Source: Pseudomonas izuensis (lineage in GTDB: Bacteria > Pseudomonadota > Gammaproteobacteria > Pseudomonadales > Pseudomonadaceae). Taken from it: a stretch of DNA of 64,000 nucleotides. Location of the stretch: contig NZ_WTFT01000025.1 of NCBI RefSeq assembly GCF_009861505.1, positions 73,451 to 137,450 of the forward strand, in the 5' to 3' direction. Within the stretch, counting starts at the first letter, position 1; every line of letters starts with the position of its first letter. Positions 17,267 to 26,994 of this stretch are shown one piece after another. The position numbers and the translations under genes are program-made. The notes under the pieces were generated by a model. It was not told the origin of the DNA, did not search any database, and saw only the letters and a list, made by a program, of their open reading frames with translations.

Positions 17267-17294
17267 CTTGTTTAATGATCTATATGATTATAAT
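17267..17294 (+). promoter_or_regulatory. Promoter with perfect-consensus operator for the large beta-oxidation operon
   Basis: CTTGTT (17267-17272), a 16-base spacer and a perfect TATAAT (17289-17294) drive the genes from 17351. ATGATCTATATGAT (17275-17288) fills the spacer and matches all 10 fixed positions of the cluster operator. Confidence 0.65.
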
Positions 17295-17350
17295 CTTAGC
17301 TCCATATCAGCTTGCTGCTGATCGTCGCTAGCCACTTCGAGGGACCTTCC

Positions 17351-18559
17351 GTGAATGATGCTCTTATCTTCGACCATGTACGCAGCCCGCGCGGTAAAGG
17401 CCGGCCCAACGGGGCCCTGCATGAAGTCACGGCCACTGCGTTGGCAAGCCAGGCGCTGACTGCCCTGCGCGAGCGCAATCAACTCGACACAGCACTGGTT
17501 GACGACGTCATGCTGGGCTGCGTGATGGCCGCTGGTGAACAAGGTGGCAACATCGCCCGCGTAGCCGCACTCAATGCCGACTACGCGCAGAACGTCCCGG
17601 GTTTTCAGCTCAACCGTTATTGCGCTTCAGGTCTCGAAGCTATGAATCTGGCGGCTTCCACCATTCGTGCAGGTGAAGCACAGGCGATTGTCGCTGGTGG
17701 TGTGGAGTCGATGTCGCGAGTGGCAATTGCTTCTGACGGCGGCTCTGTCTACTCCGACCCACAGGTCATCCACAAGACCTGGTACATCCCCCAAGGGATC
17801 GGTGCCGACTTGATCGCCGAGCAGGACGGCTATAGCCGTGAAGATGTGGATGCGTTCGCCTTGCGCAGTCAGCAACGGGCGGCAGCAGCCCAGGCGGCTG
17901 GGCATTTCGACCGCTCGCTGTTCACTGTGCGCGACATCCTGGGCGAGCCACTTCTGGCGCGCGACGAAGCCATTCGTAGCGATGCCAGTGCCCAGGATCT
18001 GGCCAAACTCAAGCCTGCTTTCGAAAGCATGGGCGCCCAGGCTGGCTTCGATGGCGTGATGCTGCAGCGTTACCCCGAAGTGGAGTCAATCCGTCACGTC
18101 CACACCGCTGGCAACTCCAGCGCCATGGTCGACGGCGCTGCAGCGATCCTGCTCGGCAATGCCCAGTTCGGCCAGGCCTCTGGCTTGCGTCCGCGGGCCA
18201 GAGTCCGCAGCTACACCTCAATCGGATCGGAGCCGGCGATCATGTTGACCGGCCCGGCGGCGTGCACTGAAAAACTGCTTCAACGCGCAGGCCTTTCGGT
18301 TCAGGACATCGACCTCTTCGAAGTCAATGAAGCCTTTGCGTCGGTGGTCATGCGCTATATGCGCCACTTCAATCTCGATCCGGCCAAGGTCAATGTCAAC
18401 GGCGGATCGATCGCCATGGGCCACCCGCTCGGCGCCACCGGCGCGATGCTGGTCGGCACAGTGCTCGATGAGCTGGAACGTCGCGACCTCAACACTGCCG
18501 TGATCACCCTGTGCGCCGCCGCAGGCATGGCCACCGCCACCCTGATCGAACGGATCTGA
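17351..18559 (+). CDS. Thiolase (acetyl-CoA acyltransferase, FadA family)
   Basis: The GTG at 17351 has GAGGG seven bases upstream and gives 402 residues, the normal thiolase length; a TTG further upstream is less likely. The active-site Cys91 lies in NRYCASGLEAMN, the catalytic His in GHPLGATGA and the second Cys in LCAAAGMATA. The protein should cleave a 3-oxoacyl-CoA. It is the first gene of a ten-gene operon and lies 16 bases before a FadB-type gene, so the two probably form the thiolase and hydratase/dehydrogenase arms of one beta-oxidation cycle. Confidence 0.95.
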   Translation: MNDALIFDHVRSPRGKGRPNGALHEVTATALASQALTALRERNQLDTALVDDVMLGCVMAAGEQGGNIARVAALNADYAQNVPGFQLNRYCASGLEAMNLAASTIRAGEAQAIVAGGVESMSRVAIASDGGSVYSDPQVIHKTWYIPQGIGADLIAEQDGYSREDVDAFALRSQQRAAAAQAAGHFDRSLFTVRDILGEPLLARDEAIRSDASAQDLAKLKPAFESMGAQAGFDGVMLQRYPEVESIRHVHTAGNSSAMVDGAAAILLGNAQFGQASGLRPRARVRSYTSIGSEPAIMLTGPAACTEKLLQRAGLSVQDIDLFEVNEAFASVVMRYMRHFNLDPAKVNVNGGSIAMGHPLGATGAMLVGTVLDELERRDLNTAVITLCAAAGMATATLIERI

Positions 18560-18575
18560 GCCTGGAGCCTGATTG

Positions 18576-20726
18576 ATGAATACCCTGAAACTTGAAATCA
18601 CCGCCCAGGGCGTAGCCGTCGTTTACATTGACGTGCCCGACCGCTCGGTCAATGTTTTCACCCCTGAATTTGTCGATGACATGAGCGCGATGGTCGAGCA
18701 GGTGCTTGGCGACCCGGCGATCGTTGGCGCAGTGGTCACATCGGCCAAGAACAGTTTTATTGCCGGAGCCGACCTCAAAGTACTAGTGGATGCTTACGAC
18801 CAGGGCGTCACTGCGGTACAGGCCAGCCAGCGATTTGCTCGTGAAAACGCAATGATGCGGCGCCTGGAGACCGGCGGAAAACCTTTCGTCGCAGCCCTCA
18901 ACGGCCTGGCCCTCGGTGGTGGATTGGAACTGGCCTTGGCCTGCCACCATCGCCTGTTGGTGGACAATCCGAAGGCGGTGGTCGGCTTGCCGGAGGTCAG
19001 CGTCGGCCTGCTGCCAGCAGGCGGTGGCACGCAGCGGTTGCCACGCATGATCGGCATCGAGAAAGCCCTGCCGCTTCTGCTGGAAGGGACCAACCTGAAA
19101 CCACAGCAGGCACTTGAGTCGGGTGTGGTCGATGCACTGGTATCTGCAGAGCGATTGATTGAAGTTGCCTGTAATTGGGTGCTGGCACATCCTCAAGTCA
19201 ACAAGCCTTGGGATGTCAAAGGTTTCAGCGTTCCTGGCGGCAGCGGTTGCCTGGCCCCGCATGCAGTCAAGTCGTTCCAGTACAACACCAGCCTGGCCAA
19301 GCGTGACGCCGGCAACTACCCGGCGCGCCTTGCCATCCTCAGCGCCGTGTTCGAAGGGACGCAGTTGCCGTTCGATACCGCACTGGCAGTAGAAGCCAAG
19401 TACTTTGGCACTCTGCTGGCCAATCCAGTGGCCCGCAACCTGATGCGTACGATGTTCATCAACAAGAGCGCGGCTGACAAACTGGCCCGCCGCCCCCAAG
19501 GCTATGACACGTGCAGGGTCCGCAAAGTCGGCGTCCTCGGTGCCGGCATGATGGGCGCAGGGATTGCCTATGTATCGGCTCAAGCCGGTATTCAGGTCGT
19601 GCTGATCGATACCGACCGTACGGCCGCCGAACGCGGCAAGGCCTACTCTACGCGCATTCTGGACAAGGCTATCGAGCGCGGCACACAGACGCGCGAAGGC
19701 GCCGAGGCGATTTTGCGCCGCATCTCCCCGACCAGTGAGTTTGCCGAACTTGACGGATGCGACCTGGTGATCGAGGCCGTATTCGAGACCCGTGAAGTCA
19801 AGGCTCAGGTGATTCCCCAGGCTGAAGCACCGTTGATGCCATCAGCAATCTTCGCCAGCAACACCTCGACCCTTCCCATCAGCGGCCTTGCGACTTACTC
19901 CCAACGGCCAGACAAATTCATCGGCATGCACTTCTTTTCACCGGTCGAGCGCATGCCACTGGTGGAAATCATCATCGGAGACCAGACCAGTCAGGAAACG
20001 ATTGCCCACGCACTGGACTTCGTCGGCACACTGCGCAAGACCCCGATCCTGGTTAATGACAGCCCGGGCTTCTACACAAGCCGAATCTTTAGCACCTACA
20101 CCGACGAGGGTATGGCCATGCTCGCTGAAGGCGTCAATCCGGCGCTGATCGAGAATGCCGCACGCCTGGCCGGTATGGCCACGGGCCCCCTGGCTGTCAC
20201 CGATGAAGTGTCGCTGGACCTGCAGAAACGTGTAATTGACCAAGCGCATGCCGACGATCTGCCAGTGCAATTCCTGCGCAGCCATGCCCGTCCGATCGTC
20301 GAGAAGATGAATGCCCTCGGCCGTCTGGGGCGCAAGAGCGGGGGCGCATTCTACGTGTTCCCACAAGGTGCCAAAAAGCACCTGTGGCCTGGACTGGCCG
20401 AACTTTTCCCGGTCGCGCAAGCGCAGCCCGATGTCCAGACCGTACGCAATCGTCTGCTCTACATCATGGCCCTGGAAACCGCGCGTTGTGTCGAAGAGAA
20501 CGTGATTTTCGAACCGGCTGATGCCGACCTTGGGGCCATTCTTGGTCTGGGTTATCCGACCTGGACGGGCGGCACCCTGTCGCTGATCGACAGCATCGGG
20601 CTACCGGCTTTTATCACTGAGTGTGATCGTCTGGCCAGCCTGTACGGCAAGCGGTTCAGACCTTCGTCATGGCTTCGCGAGCGAGCCGTACAAGGTGTCA
20701 CATTCCATCCGCAGACCGCACGTTAA
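18576..20726 (+). CDS. FadB/FadJ-type multifunctional enoyl-CoA hydratase/3-hydroxyacyl-CoA dehydrogenase
   Basis: The protein has 716 residues from the ATG at 18576 (GGAG eight bases upstream). The crotonase domain (about 1-190) keeps both catalytic Glu positions, in NGLALGGGLELALAC and GLPEVSVGLLPAGGG. The NAD domain starts near residue 308 with VGVLGAGMMGAGIAYVSAQAG, and the dehydrogenase signature MHFFSPVERMPLVEI is followed by the C-terminal HADH domain. The protein hydrates 2-enoyl-CoAs and oxidises the 3-hydroxyacyl-CoA. A second paralogue lies at 21.9 kb; two copies in one operon suggest successive cycles with different acyl groups. Confidence 0.95.
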   Translation: MNTLKLEITAQGVAVVYIDVPDRSVNVFTPEFVDDMSAMVEQVLGDPAIVGAVVTSAKNSFIAGADLKVLVDAYDQGVTAVQASQRFARENAMMRRLETGGKPFVAALNGLALGGGLELALACHHRLLVDNPKAVVGLPEVSVGLLPAGGGTQRLPRMIGIEKALPLLLEGTNLKPQQALESGVVDALVSAERLIEVACNWVLAHPQVNKPWDVKGFSVPGGSGCLAPHAVKSFQYNTSLAKRDAGNYPARLAILSAVFEGTQLPFDTALAVEAKYFGTLLANPVARNLMRTMFINKSAADKLARRPQGYDTCRVRKVGVLGAGMMGAGIAYVSAQAGIQVVLIDTDRTAAERGKAYSTRILDKAIERGTQTREGAEAILRRISPTSEFAELDGCDLVIEAVFETREVKAQVIPQAEAPLMPSAIFASNTSTLPISGLATYSQRPDKFIGMHFFSPVERMPLVEIIIGDQTSQETIAHALDFVGTLRKTPILVNDSPGFYTSRIFSTYTDEGMAMLAEGVNPALIENAARLAGMATGPLAVTDEVSLDLQKRVIDQAHADDLPVQFLRSHARPIVEKMNALGRLGRKSGGAFYVFPQGAKKHLWPGLAELFPVAQAQPDVQTVRNRLLYIMALETARCVEENVIFEPADADLGAILGLGYPTWTGGTLSLIDSIGLPAFITECDRLASLYGKRFRPSSWLRERAVQGVTFHPQTAR

Positions 20727-20738
20727 GGAGGCTCCTGC

Positions 20739-21896
20739 ATGCAGAACCGCCTGATTTTTGACCAGGATCACGAACTGTTCCGCGACCAGGTTCGCAAGTT
20801 CGTGCAAAAGGAAGTCGCCCCGCACGTCGAACACTGGCGCAAGCAAGGGCGGGTCGACCGCGAGATTTTCCGTAAAGCCGGCGACCAGGGCCTGTTGCTG
20901 ATGTGGGCGGACGAACGCTATGGCGGCAGCGGCCTGACCGATTTGCGCTACGAGCAGATCCTCTATGAGGAAGTGATCCGCTACGGTGACATCGGCGTGT
21001 TTTTCACCCTGCATTCACGGATCGTTGCCCCCTATCTGCAACGCTTCGGTACCGACGCGCAACGTGAACAGTATCTGCCCGGTTGCGTCCGTGGCGAGAC
21101 CATCCTCGCGGTAGCCATGACCGAGCCCGATGCTGGCTCGGATCTGGCCGGGATGAGGGCTCGCGCCGAAGACCGGGGCGACCACTGGTTGCTCAATGGC
21201 TCCAAGCTCTACATCTCCAATGGCCTGAATGCAGACCTGGTCGTGGTGGCCGCACGCACCCAGCCGGAAAACAAGTACGGCATTGGCTTGTTCCTGGTCG
21301 AGGCTGACTGGCCCGGTGTCAGTCGCACGCCATTGGAAAAAATGGGCCTGGATGCTCAGGACACGGTCATCCTGTTCTTCGACAACGTGCGTATTCCCAA
21401 GGCCAATATTCTGGGCGACGCCACCAAGGGCTTCGCCTACCTGGCCGAAGGCCTGGCCGAGGAACGCCTGCTCGGCGCTTGTCAGTCACTGGCCCACGCT
21501 CAGGTCGCCTTCGACCTGACCCTTGAATACGTGATGTCGCGCAAGGCCTTTGGTAAACCCATCGGTACTTTCCAGAACAGCCGATTCAAGCTCGCCGATT
21601 TGCGCAGCCAACTCGACTGCCAGCAGACCTGGGTTGACCAACTGGTGTTGCAGATGAACGCAGGAACGCTCAGCGCGGAAGCCGCCGCTGCGGCGAAGCT
21701 GCTGACGTCCGAACTCGAAGGCCGGGTGATGGATGAGTGTGTCCAACTGCACGGTAGCGCCGGCTACATGGACGAGTACCGCATATCGCGAATGTATCGC
21801 GATGCGCGGATCTCACGGATCTTCGCTGGCACCAGCGAAATCATGAAAGAAATCATTGGCCGAAGCCTCGGCCTCGATGACCGCAAGCTCAAGTAA
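20739..21896 (+). CDS. Acyl-CoA dehydrogenase
   Basis: A standard 385-residue ACAD with a strong TAAGGAGG ribosome site. Signatures are AVAMTEPDAGSDLAGMRA (flavin/substrate contact), LLNGSKLYISNG, MSRKAFGKPIGTFQNSRFKLAD and the C-terminal HGSAGYMDEYRISRMYRDAR and FAGTSEIMKEIIGRSLGL. The catalytic-base region looks like that of the short/medium-chain or isovaleryl-type ACADs. It stands between the two FadB-type genes and upstream of EtfBA, its expected electron acceptor. Confidence 0.95.
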   Translation: MQNRLIFDQDHELFRDQVRKFVQKEVAPHVEHWRKQGRVDREIFRKAGDQGLLLMWADERYGGSGLTDLRYEQILYEEVIRYGDIGVFFTLHSRIVAPYLQRFGTDAQREQYLPGCVRGETILAVAMTEPDAGSDLAGMRARAEDRGDHWLLNGSKLYISNGLNADLVVVAARTQPENKYGIGLFLVEADWPGVSRTPLEKMGLDAQDTVILFFDNVRIPKANILGDATKGFAYLAEGLAEERLLGACQSLAHAQVAFDLTLEYVMSRKAFGKPIGTFQNSRFKLADLRSQLDCQQTWVDQLVLQMNAGTLSAEAAAAAKLLTSELEGRVMDECVQLHGSAGYMDEYRISRMYRDARISRIFAGTSEIMKEIIGRSLGLDDRKLK

Positions 21897-21923
21897 GTCG
21901 CAAAAACAATAAGGGATACCAGC

Positions 21924-24056
21924 ATGTATCAAGGTCAAACATTGCACCTCACCCCATTGGGTGAGCAGTTGGTCGAACTGTGCTTCGATCGCCAGGGCCA
22001 AGCCGTCAATAAGTTCGATGCAGCCACCCTTTCCGAACTACAGGCAGCGCTCGCGGTGCTGACCAGGATGCCGGACCTGCGCGGTGTTCTGGTGACCAGC
22101 GCCAAGGACAGTTTTGTCGTCGGTGCGGATATATTCGAGTTCACCGAATTGTTCAGCCGCCCGGAATCCGAACTGGCCGCCCATAACCGTGGCCAGAGCC
22201 AAGTATTTACAGCACTGTCGCGCTTGCCGGCCCCGGTGGTCTGCGCCATCAACGGCCTGGCCCTGGGCGGCGGGTTTGAAGTAACCCTGGCATGTGATTA
22301 TCGGGTACTGGCCCGCGACGCTCAGGTCGGTGTGCCGGAAATCAATCTCGGTATCTTCCCGGGCCTCGGTGGCATGGCTCGCCTGCCCCGGTTGGTGGGA
22401 GCTGCGGTGGCCGCGGACTGGGTGACCAGCGGCAAACCACAGAGCGCCGAAACGGCGTTGCGCGTGGGCGCCGTGGACAAGGTTATCGACGAAGCAGAGC
22501 TTGCCGATTCCGCCCTTGCCTTGCTCGAGGCGCTCGCAGCCGGTGATAACGACTGGCGCCAACGGCGCCAGCTGCGTTCGGGAGGTTTTACTCTCGACAG
22601 TGAGATGCTGACCAAGGCCAAGAGCGATGCTTGCAAGCGTCATCCGCAAGTCCCTGCAGCGCTGGCTGCTGTAGAACTGTTGGAAAACACTGCCGAGGTG
22701 GACCTGGAGCAAGCGCTCAAGGCAGAAAACCGCGCATTCGCCGCCATTGCCCAGACCCAGGCTGCTCATGCCCTGGTGCAGTTGTTCATTAATGACCAGT
22801 TCCTGCGCAAGAAAGCCAAGGGCTATGCCAAGGCAGGGCGCTCTACTGCACATGCGGCCGTTCTGGGTGCTGGCATCATGGGTGGCGGCATTGCCTACAC
22901 CAGCGCCGCCCGCGGTATACCCGCGTTGATGAAGGACATCGCCCAGCCAGCTCTGGACCTTGGTGTTAACGAAGCGGCCAAGCTGCTGGACAAACAAGTC
23001 ACCGGTGGCCGTCTGCCGCAGGAGAAGGCAGACGCTATTCTCGCCTCAATCGTCCCCACATTGACCTACGACGGCTTTGATAAGGTCGATGTTGTGGTCG
23101 AAGCAGTGGTCGAAAACATGAAGGTCAAGCAAAGCGTGCTGGCCGAAGTGGAGCAGCGAGTTTCCAGCAACACGGTCCTGGCCTCCAATACCTCATCACT
23201 GTCCATCGCTGAAATGGCCGATGCGCTGGCACGGCCGGAAAACTTCGTCGGCATGCACTTTTTCAACCCTGTTCCGGTCATGCCGTTGGTGGAAGTCATT
23301 CGCGGCCCGCGTACCAGCGATCAGGCCGCTGCCACGATCGCGAGCTATGCGAGCGCCATGGGCAAGACGCCGGTGGTGGTCAAGGATTGCCCGGGTTTCC
23401 TGGTCAATCGCATCCTCACCGGTAATGTGCTGGGCTTTCTACGACTAATCCACGACGGTGCTGACTTCCAGGCCGTGGACGCGGCTCTGGAAGCGTTTGG
23501 ATGGCCGATGGGGCCAGCCTACCTACAAGACGTGATTGGCATGGATACATCCGAGCATGTGATTCGTTACATCAGTACTGGCTACGGCCCGCGCATGGTC
23601 CCCGACTTCGCCCACGCCGTTGAGTTTATGGTCGCCAATGGCCGCCTCGGGCAGAAAAATGGCCAAGGGTTTTACCACTACAGCAAAGACCCCAAAGGTC
23701 GTCCAGTGAAAACCGTCGATCCCCAGGTACACGAGCTGCTCAAGGAGGTCCAGCCTAAAGGTCAGCAGGTTTTCACCTCTGAAACCCTGGTTGATCGGGT
23801 AATGCTGCCCACCGTGATCGAAGCGATTCGCTGCCTGGAAGACGGTGTTGCCGAATCGGCCATCGAGATCGACATGGCCCTGATTCTTGGTGTGGGCTTC
23901 CCGCGTGCGGTGGGTGGTGCGCTGAAATATGCCGACTGGCTGGGGCCACAGGCACTGCTCGAGCGATGTGAACGCTATGCCCACCTGGGCCCGCTATACC
24001 AGCCCACCCAAGGCATGCGCGAGCGTGCTGCCAGTGGCGCCCGCTATTACAGCTGA
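21924..24056 (+). CDS. Second FadB-type multifunctional hydratase/3-hydroxyacyl-CoA dehydrogenase
   Basis: The protein has 710 residues with the same architecture as the paralogue at 18.6 kb: crotonase domain about 1-190 (NGLALGGGFEVTLACDYR, GVPEINLGIFPGLGG keep both Glu), NAD-binding VLGAGIMGGGIAYTSAARG near residue 312, signature MHFFNPVPVMPLVEVIRG, and C-terminal HADH domain ending ARYYS. It looks closer to classical FadB than the first copy. An AAGGG ribosome site precedes the ATG. The co-occurrence points to at least two beta-oxidation rounds or two side chains handled separately. Confidence 0.95.
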   Translation: MYQGQTLHLTPLGEQLVELCFDRQGQAVNKFDAATLSELQAALAVLTRMPDLRGVLVTSAKDSFVVGADIFEFTELFSRPESELAAHNRGQSQVFTALSRLPAPVVCAINGLALGGGFEVTLACDYRVLARDAQVGVPEINLGIFPGLGGMARLPRLVGAAVAADWVTSGKPQSAETALRVGAVDKVIDEAELADSALALLEALAAGDNDWRQRRQLRSGGFTLDSEMLTKAKSDACKRHPQVPAALAAVELLENTAEVDLEQALKAENRAFAAIAQTQAAHALVQLFINDQFLRKKAKGYAKAGRSTAHAAVLGAGIMGGGIAYTSAARGIPALMKDIAQPALDLGVNEAAKLLDKQVTGGRLPQEKADAILASIVPTLTYDGFDKVDVVVEAVVENMKVKQSVLAEVEQRVSSNTVLASNTSSLSIAEMADALARPENFVGMHFFNPVPVMPLVEVIRGPRTSDQAAATIASYASAMGKTPVVVKDCPGFLVNRILTGNVLGFLRLIHDGADFQAVDAALEAFGWPMGPAYLQDVIGMDTSEHVIRYISTGYGPRMVPDFAHAVEFMVANGRLGQKNGQGFYHYSKDPKGRPVKTVDPQVHELLKEVQPKGQQVFTSETLVDRVMLPTVIEAIRCLEDGVAESAIEIDMALILGVGFPRAVGGALKYADWLGPQALLERCERYAHLGPLYQPTQGMRERAASGARYYS

Positions 24057-24101
24057 GCCTGGAACAAGATCCAGGAACAAGATTCAGACCGGAGCATTAC
24101 C

Positions 24102-24851
24102 ATGAAAGTACTAGTCGCAGTCAAACGGGTGGTCGACTACAACGTCAAGATTCGGGTCAAGTCCGACAAATCTGGCGTGGACTTGAACAATGTGAAATTT
24201 TCCATGAACCCCTTCGACGAAATTGCCGTCGAGGAAGCGGTGCGCCTGAAAGAACAAGGTCAGGCCAGCGAGGTAGTCGTGGTATCCCTTGGCTCAGCCT
24301 CCTGCCAGGAAACCTTGCGTACTGCGTTGGCGATGGGCGCGGACCGCGCGATCCTGGTCCAGAGCGACGCCGAACTGCAACCGCTGGCAGTAGCCAAACT
24401 GCTGCATGCAGTGGCAGAGCGCGAACAACCGCAGCTGATCATCCTCGGTAAGCAGGCCATCGACGATGACTGCAACCAGACCGGGCAGATGCTGGCGCAG
24501 TTGGGTAACTGGAGCCAAGGCACCTTCGCCTCGAAGCTGGCCTTCGACGGCGACAGCCTACAGGTCACACGAGAAGTCGACGGTGGTCTGGAAACCGTAC
24601 AGCTTGGTCTCCCGGCAGTGGTCACCAGCGATTTACGTTTGAACGAACCTCGCTATGCCTCGCTGCCCAACATCATGAAGGCCAAGAAAAAGCCGCTGGA
24701 GGTCGTCGAGGCGCACAACCTGGGCGTAGATATCGCCCCGCGCCTGTCGACCCTGAAGGTCGAGGAGCCGCCGGTTCGTCAAGGTGGCATCAAGGTGGGG
24801 TCGGTGGCCGAGTTGATGGCCAAACTGCAAAACGATGCGAAGGTGATTTGA
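24102..24851 (+). CDS. etfB: Electron transfer flavoprotein beta subunit
   Basis: The protein has 249 residues. MKVLVAVKRVVDYNVKIRVK at the N-terminus, MNPFDEIAVEEAVRLKE and the AMP-site region MGADRAILVQSD, with LGKQAIDDDCNQTGQMLA downstream, are diagnostic of EtfB. It pairs with the EtfA encoded two bases downstream and accepts electrons from the many ACADs here, passing them to ETF-quinone oxidoreductase (not in the window). A dedicated ETF inside a catabolic operon implies heavy ACAD flux when the cluster is induced; a second housekeeping etf pair elsewhere in the genome is expected but not visible. Confidence 0.96.
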   Translation: MKVLVAVKRVVDYNVKIRVKSDKSGVDLNNVKFSMNPFDEIAVEEAVRLKEQGQASEVVVVSLGSASCQETLRTALAMGADRAILVQSDAELQPLAVAKLLHAVAEREQPQLIILGKQAIDDDCNQTGQMLAQLGNWSQGTFASKLAFDGDSLQVTREVDGGLETVQLGLPAVVTSDLRLNEPRYASLPNIMKAKKKPLEVVEAHNLGVDIAPRLSTLKVEEPPVRQGGIKVGSVAELMAKLQNDAKVI

Positions 24852-24853
24852 AC

Positions 24854-25792
24854 ATGGCCATTCTGGTATTTGCCGAACACGACAATATTCAGCTCAAGGG
24901 TGACACGCTCAAGGCTGTTGCCGCCGCTGTACAATTGGGTAGCGACATTCATCTGTTGGTGGCCGGATACAACGCAATCGGTGTCGCCGAACAGGCTGCA
25001 GCAGTGGCTGGGGTCAGCAAGGTTATTCTGGCCCAGGATCCTGCCCTGGAAAAGCCGGTCGCCGAAGCACTCGCACCACTTTTGATTCAGCTTGCTCCTG
25101 ACTACAGCCACTTGATCGCGGCAGCCACCACCACCGGCAAGAATCTGCTGCCTCGTGTGGCCGCGGCACTGGATACCGCGCAAATTTCGGACATTATCGA
25201 AGTCGTATCGAGCGATACCTTCAAGCGTCCAATCTATGCCGGCAACGCCATTGCCACCGTACAGTCCCACGATTCGCTGAAAGTCATTACCGTACGCGTT
25301 TCGGCCTTCGACGCCGCAGCAGCAACCGGTGGCAGCGCCAGCATCGAATCAGTGTCAGTGCCCGTACAGCAGATTGCGGCCAAGGTTATCGGCCAGGAAC
25401 TGGCCAAATCCGAACGACCGGAGCTGACTGCCGCGCGCATCGTTGTCTCGGGTGGCCGCGCACTGGGCAGTGCAGAAAACTATCAGGCACTGATCGCGCC
25501 ATTGGCCGATGCCCTTGGTGGCGCCGCCGGGGCTTCGCGCGCCGCCGTGGATGCAGGGTTTGCTGCAAACGATTTGCAAGTTGGCCAGACCGGCAAGATC
25601 GTGGCCCCTGAACTTTACATTGCGATCGGCATCTCGGGAGCGATCCAGCACCTGGCGGGCATGAAGGACTCGAAGGTCATCGTGGCCATCAACAAGGACG
25701 AGGAGGCACCGATTTTCCAGGTGGCCGACTACGGACTGGTCGCCGACCTGTTCGAAGCAGTCCCGCAAATCACCACCGCCCTCGCTCACTGA
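24854..25792 (+). CDS. etfA: Electron transfer flavoprotein alpha subunit
   Basis: The ATG at 24854 gives MAILVFAEHDN and 312 residues; a TTG six bases upstream is unlikely. The C-terminal FAD-binding domain is clear: VSGGRALGSAENYQAL, AAVDAGFAANDLQVGQTG and the family signature YIAIGISGAIQHLAGMKDS. It forms the heterodimeric ETF with the preceding gene and is followed after 13 bases by another ACAD. Confidence 0.96.
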   Translation: MAILVFAEHDNIQLKGDTLKAVAAAVQLGSDIHLLVAGYNAIGVAEQAAAVAGVSKVILAQDPALEKPVAEALAPLLIQLAPDYSHLIAAATTTGKNLLPRVAAALDTAQISDIIEVVSSDTFKRPIYAGNAIATVQSHDSLKVITVRVSAFDAAAATGGSASIESVSVPVQQIAAKVIGQELAKSERPELTAARIVVSGGRALGSAENYQALIAPLADALGGAAGASRAAVDAGFAANDLQVGQTGKIVAPELYIAIGISGAIQHLAGMKDSKVIVAINKDEEAPIFQVADYGLVADLFEAVPQITTALAH

Positions 25793-25805
25793 CCGGATTT
25801 CAATC

Positions 25806-26990
25806 ATGGATTTCAGCTTGTCGCCGCAGCTATTGGAGCTGCAACAACGTACCCGTCGCTTCATTGCCGAGCGCATCATTCCCCTAGAGAAAGATCCGCG
25901 CTGCACCCCACACGGCCCAAGTGAATCGCTGCGCCGGGAAATGATCGGCATGGCCCGTGAGGCCGGTCTGCTCTCTTCGCACATGCCTGTTGAACTCGGT
26001 GGGCTGGGACTGAGCCACGTCGGCAAAGCGATCTTGTTCGAGGAGGCAGGTTATTCTCCGCTCGGCCCTGTCGCCCTGAACATCGCGGCGCCTGACGAAG
26101 GCAACATGCACATGATGGAAGTCATCGCCACGGCCGAGCAGAAGGAGCGTTGGCTCAAGCCGTTGGCACTGGGTGAAATCCGCTCGTGCTTCTGCATGAC
26201 CGAGCCTGCTCCTGGGTCCGGTTCGGACCCCACCATGCTCGCCACCACTGCCGTACGCGATGGCAACGATTTTGTGATCAATGGCGTCAAGTGGTTCATT
26301 ACCGGTGCCGAAGGCGCCAGCTTCGCCATCATCATGGCCAAGCTTGAAGACGGTCGGGCAACCATGTTCCTGGCTGATATGGATCGTCCGGGCATCCGTA
26401 TCGAACGTGCCATGGATGCATTGGATAGCTGCTTCCCCGGCGGCCACGCGGTGGTCCGTTTCGAAAATCTGCGGGTGCCGGCCAAGGACATCCTCGGTGA
26501 ACTCGGAGAAGGCTTCAAATATGCCCAAGTTCGTCTATCCCCTGCCCGCCTGACCCATTGCATGCGTTGGCTCGGCGCCGCCCGCCGGACACACGACGTC
26601 GCTGCCGCCTATGCCTATGAGCGCGAAGCGTTCGGCAAGCGGTTGGGCGACCACGAAGGCGTTGGATTCAAGCTGGCTGACAACGAAATGGATCTGCACG
26701 TCACCCGCCTGGCCGTATGGCATTGCGCCTGGGTACTGGACCAGGGTGACCTGGGCAAACATGAGTCCAGCGTTGCCAAGGTTATTTCCAGCGAAGCGAT
26801 CTGGAACGTGGTGGACCGCAGCGTGCAGATTCTCGGTGGCCAGGGTGTGACCCACGAAACCATCGTTGCCCGGATTTTCGCCGACGTTCGCGCTTTCCGC
26901 GTGTATGACGGCCCATCGGAAGTTCACCGCTGGAGCATCGCCAAGACCATCATGCGCCAGCAGCGTAAACGCCTGGAAGCCAAGGAGTAA
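25806..26990 (+). CDS. Acyl-CoA dehydrogenase (LvaC/ACAD10-like branch)
   Basis: The 394-residue ACAD has CFCMTEPAPGSGSDPTML, VINGVKWFITGAEGAS, RLSPARLTHCMRWLGAAR, YEREAFGKRLGDHEGVGFKLAD and C-terminal QILGGQGVTHETIVARIF and YDGPSEVHRWSIAK. The pattern MRWLG and DGPSEVH resembles the ACAD-fold partners of ACAD10/LvaA kinases more than straight-chain ACADs, so it could act on a phosphorylated hydroxyacyl-CoA. The two kinases in the window make that plausible; ordinary dehydrogenation remains the default reading. The thiolase start follows its stop after four bases. Confidence 0.93.
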   Translation: MDFSLSPQLLELQQRTRRFIAERIIPLEKDPRCTPHGPSESLRREMIGMAREAGLLSSHMPVELGGLGLSHVGKAILFEEAGYSPLGPVALNIAAPDEGNMHMMEVIATAEQKERWLKPLALGEIRSCFCMTEPAPGSGSDPTMLATTAVRDGNDFVINGVKWFITGAEGASFAIIMAKLEDGRATMFLADMDRPGIRIERAMDALDSCFPGGHAVVRFENLRVPAKDILGELGEGFKYAQVRLSPARLTHCMRWLGAARRTHDVAAAYAYEREAFGKRLGDHEGVGFKLADNEMDLHVTRLAVWHCAWVLDQGDLGKHESSVAKVISSEAIWNVVDRSVQILGGQGVTHETIVARIFADVRAFRVYDGPSEVHRWSIAKTIMRQQRKRLEAKE

Positions 26991-26994
26991 GACC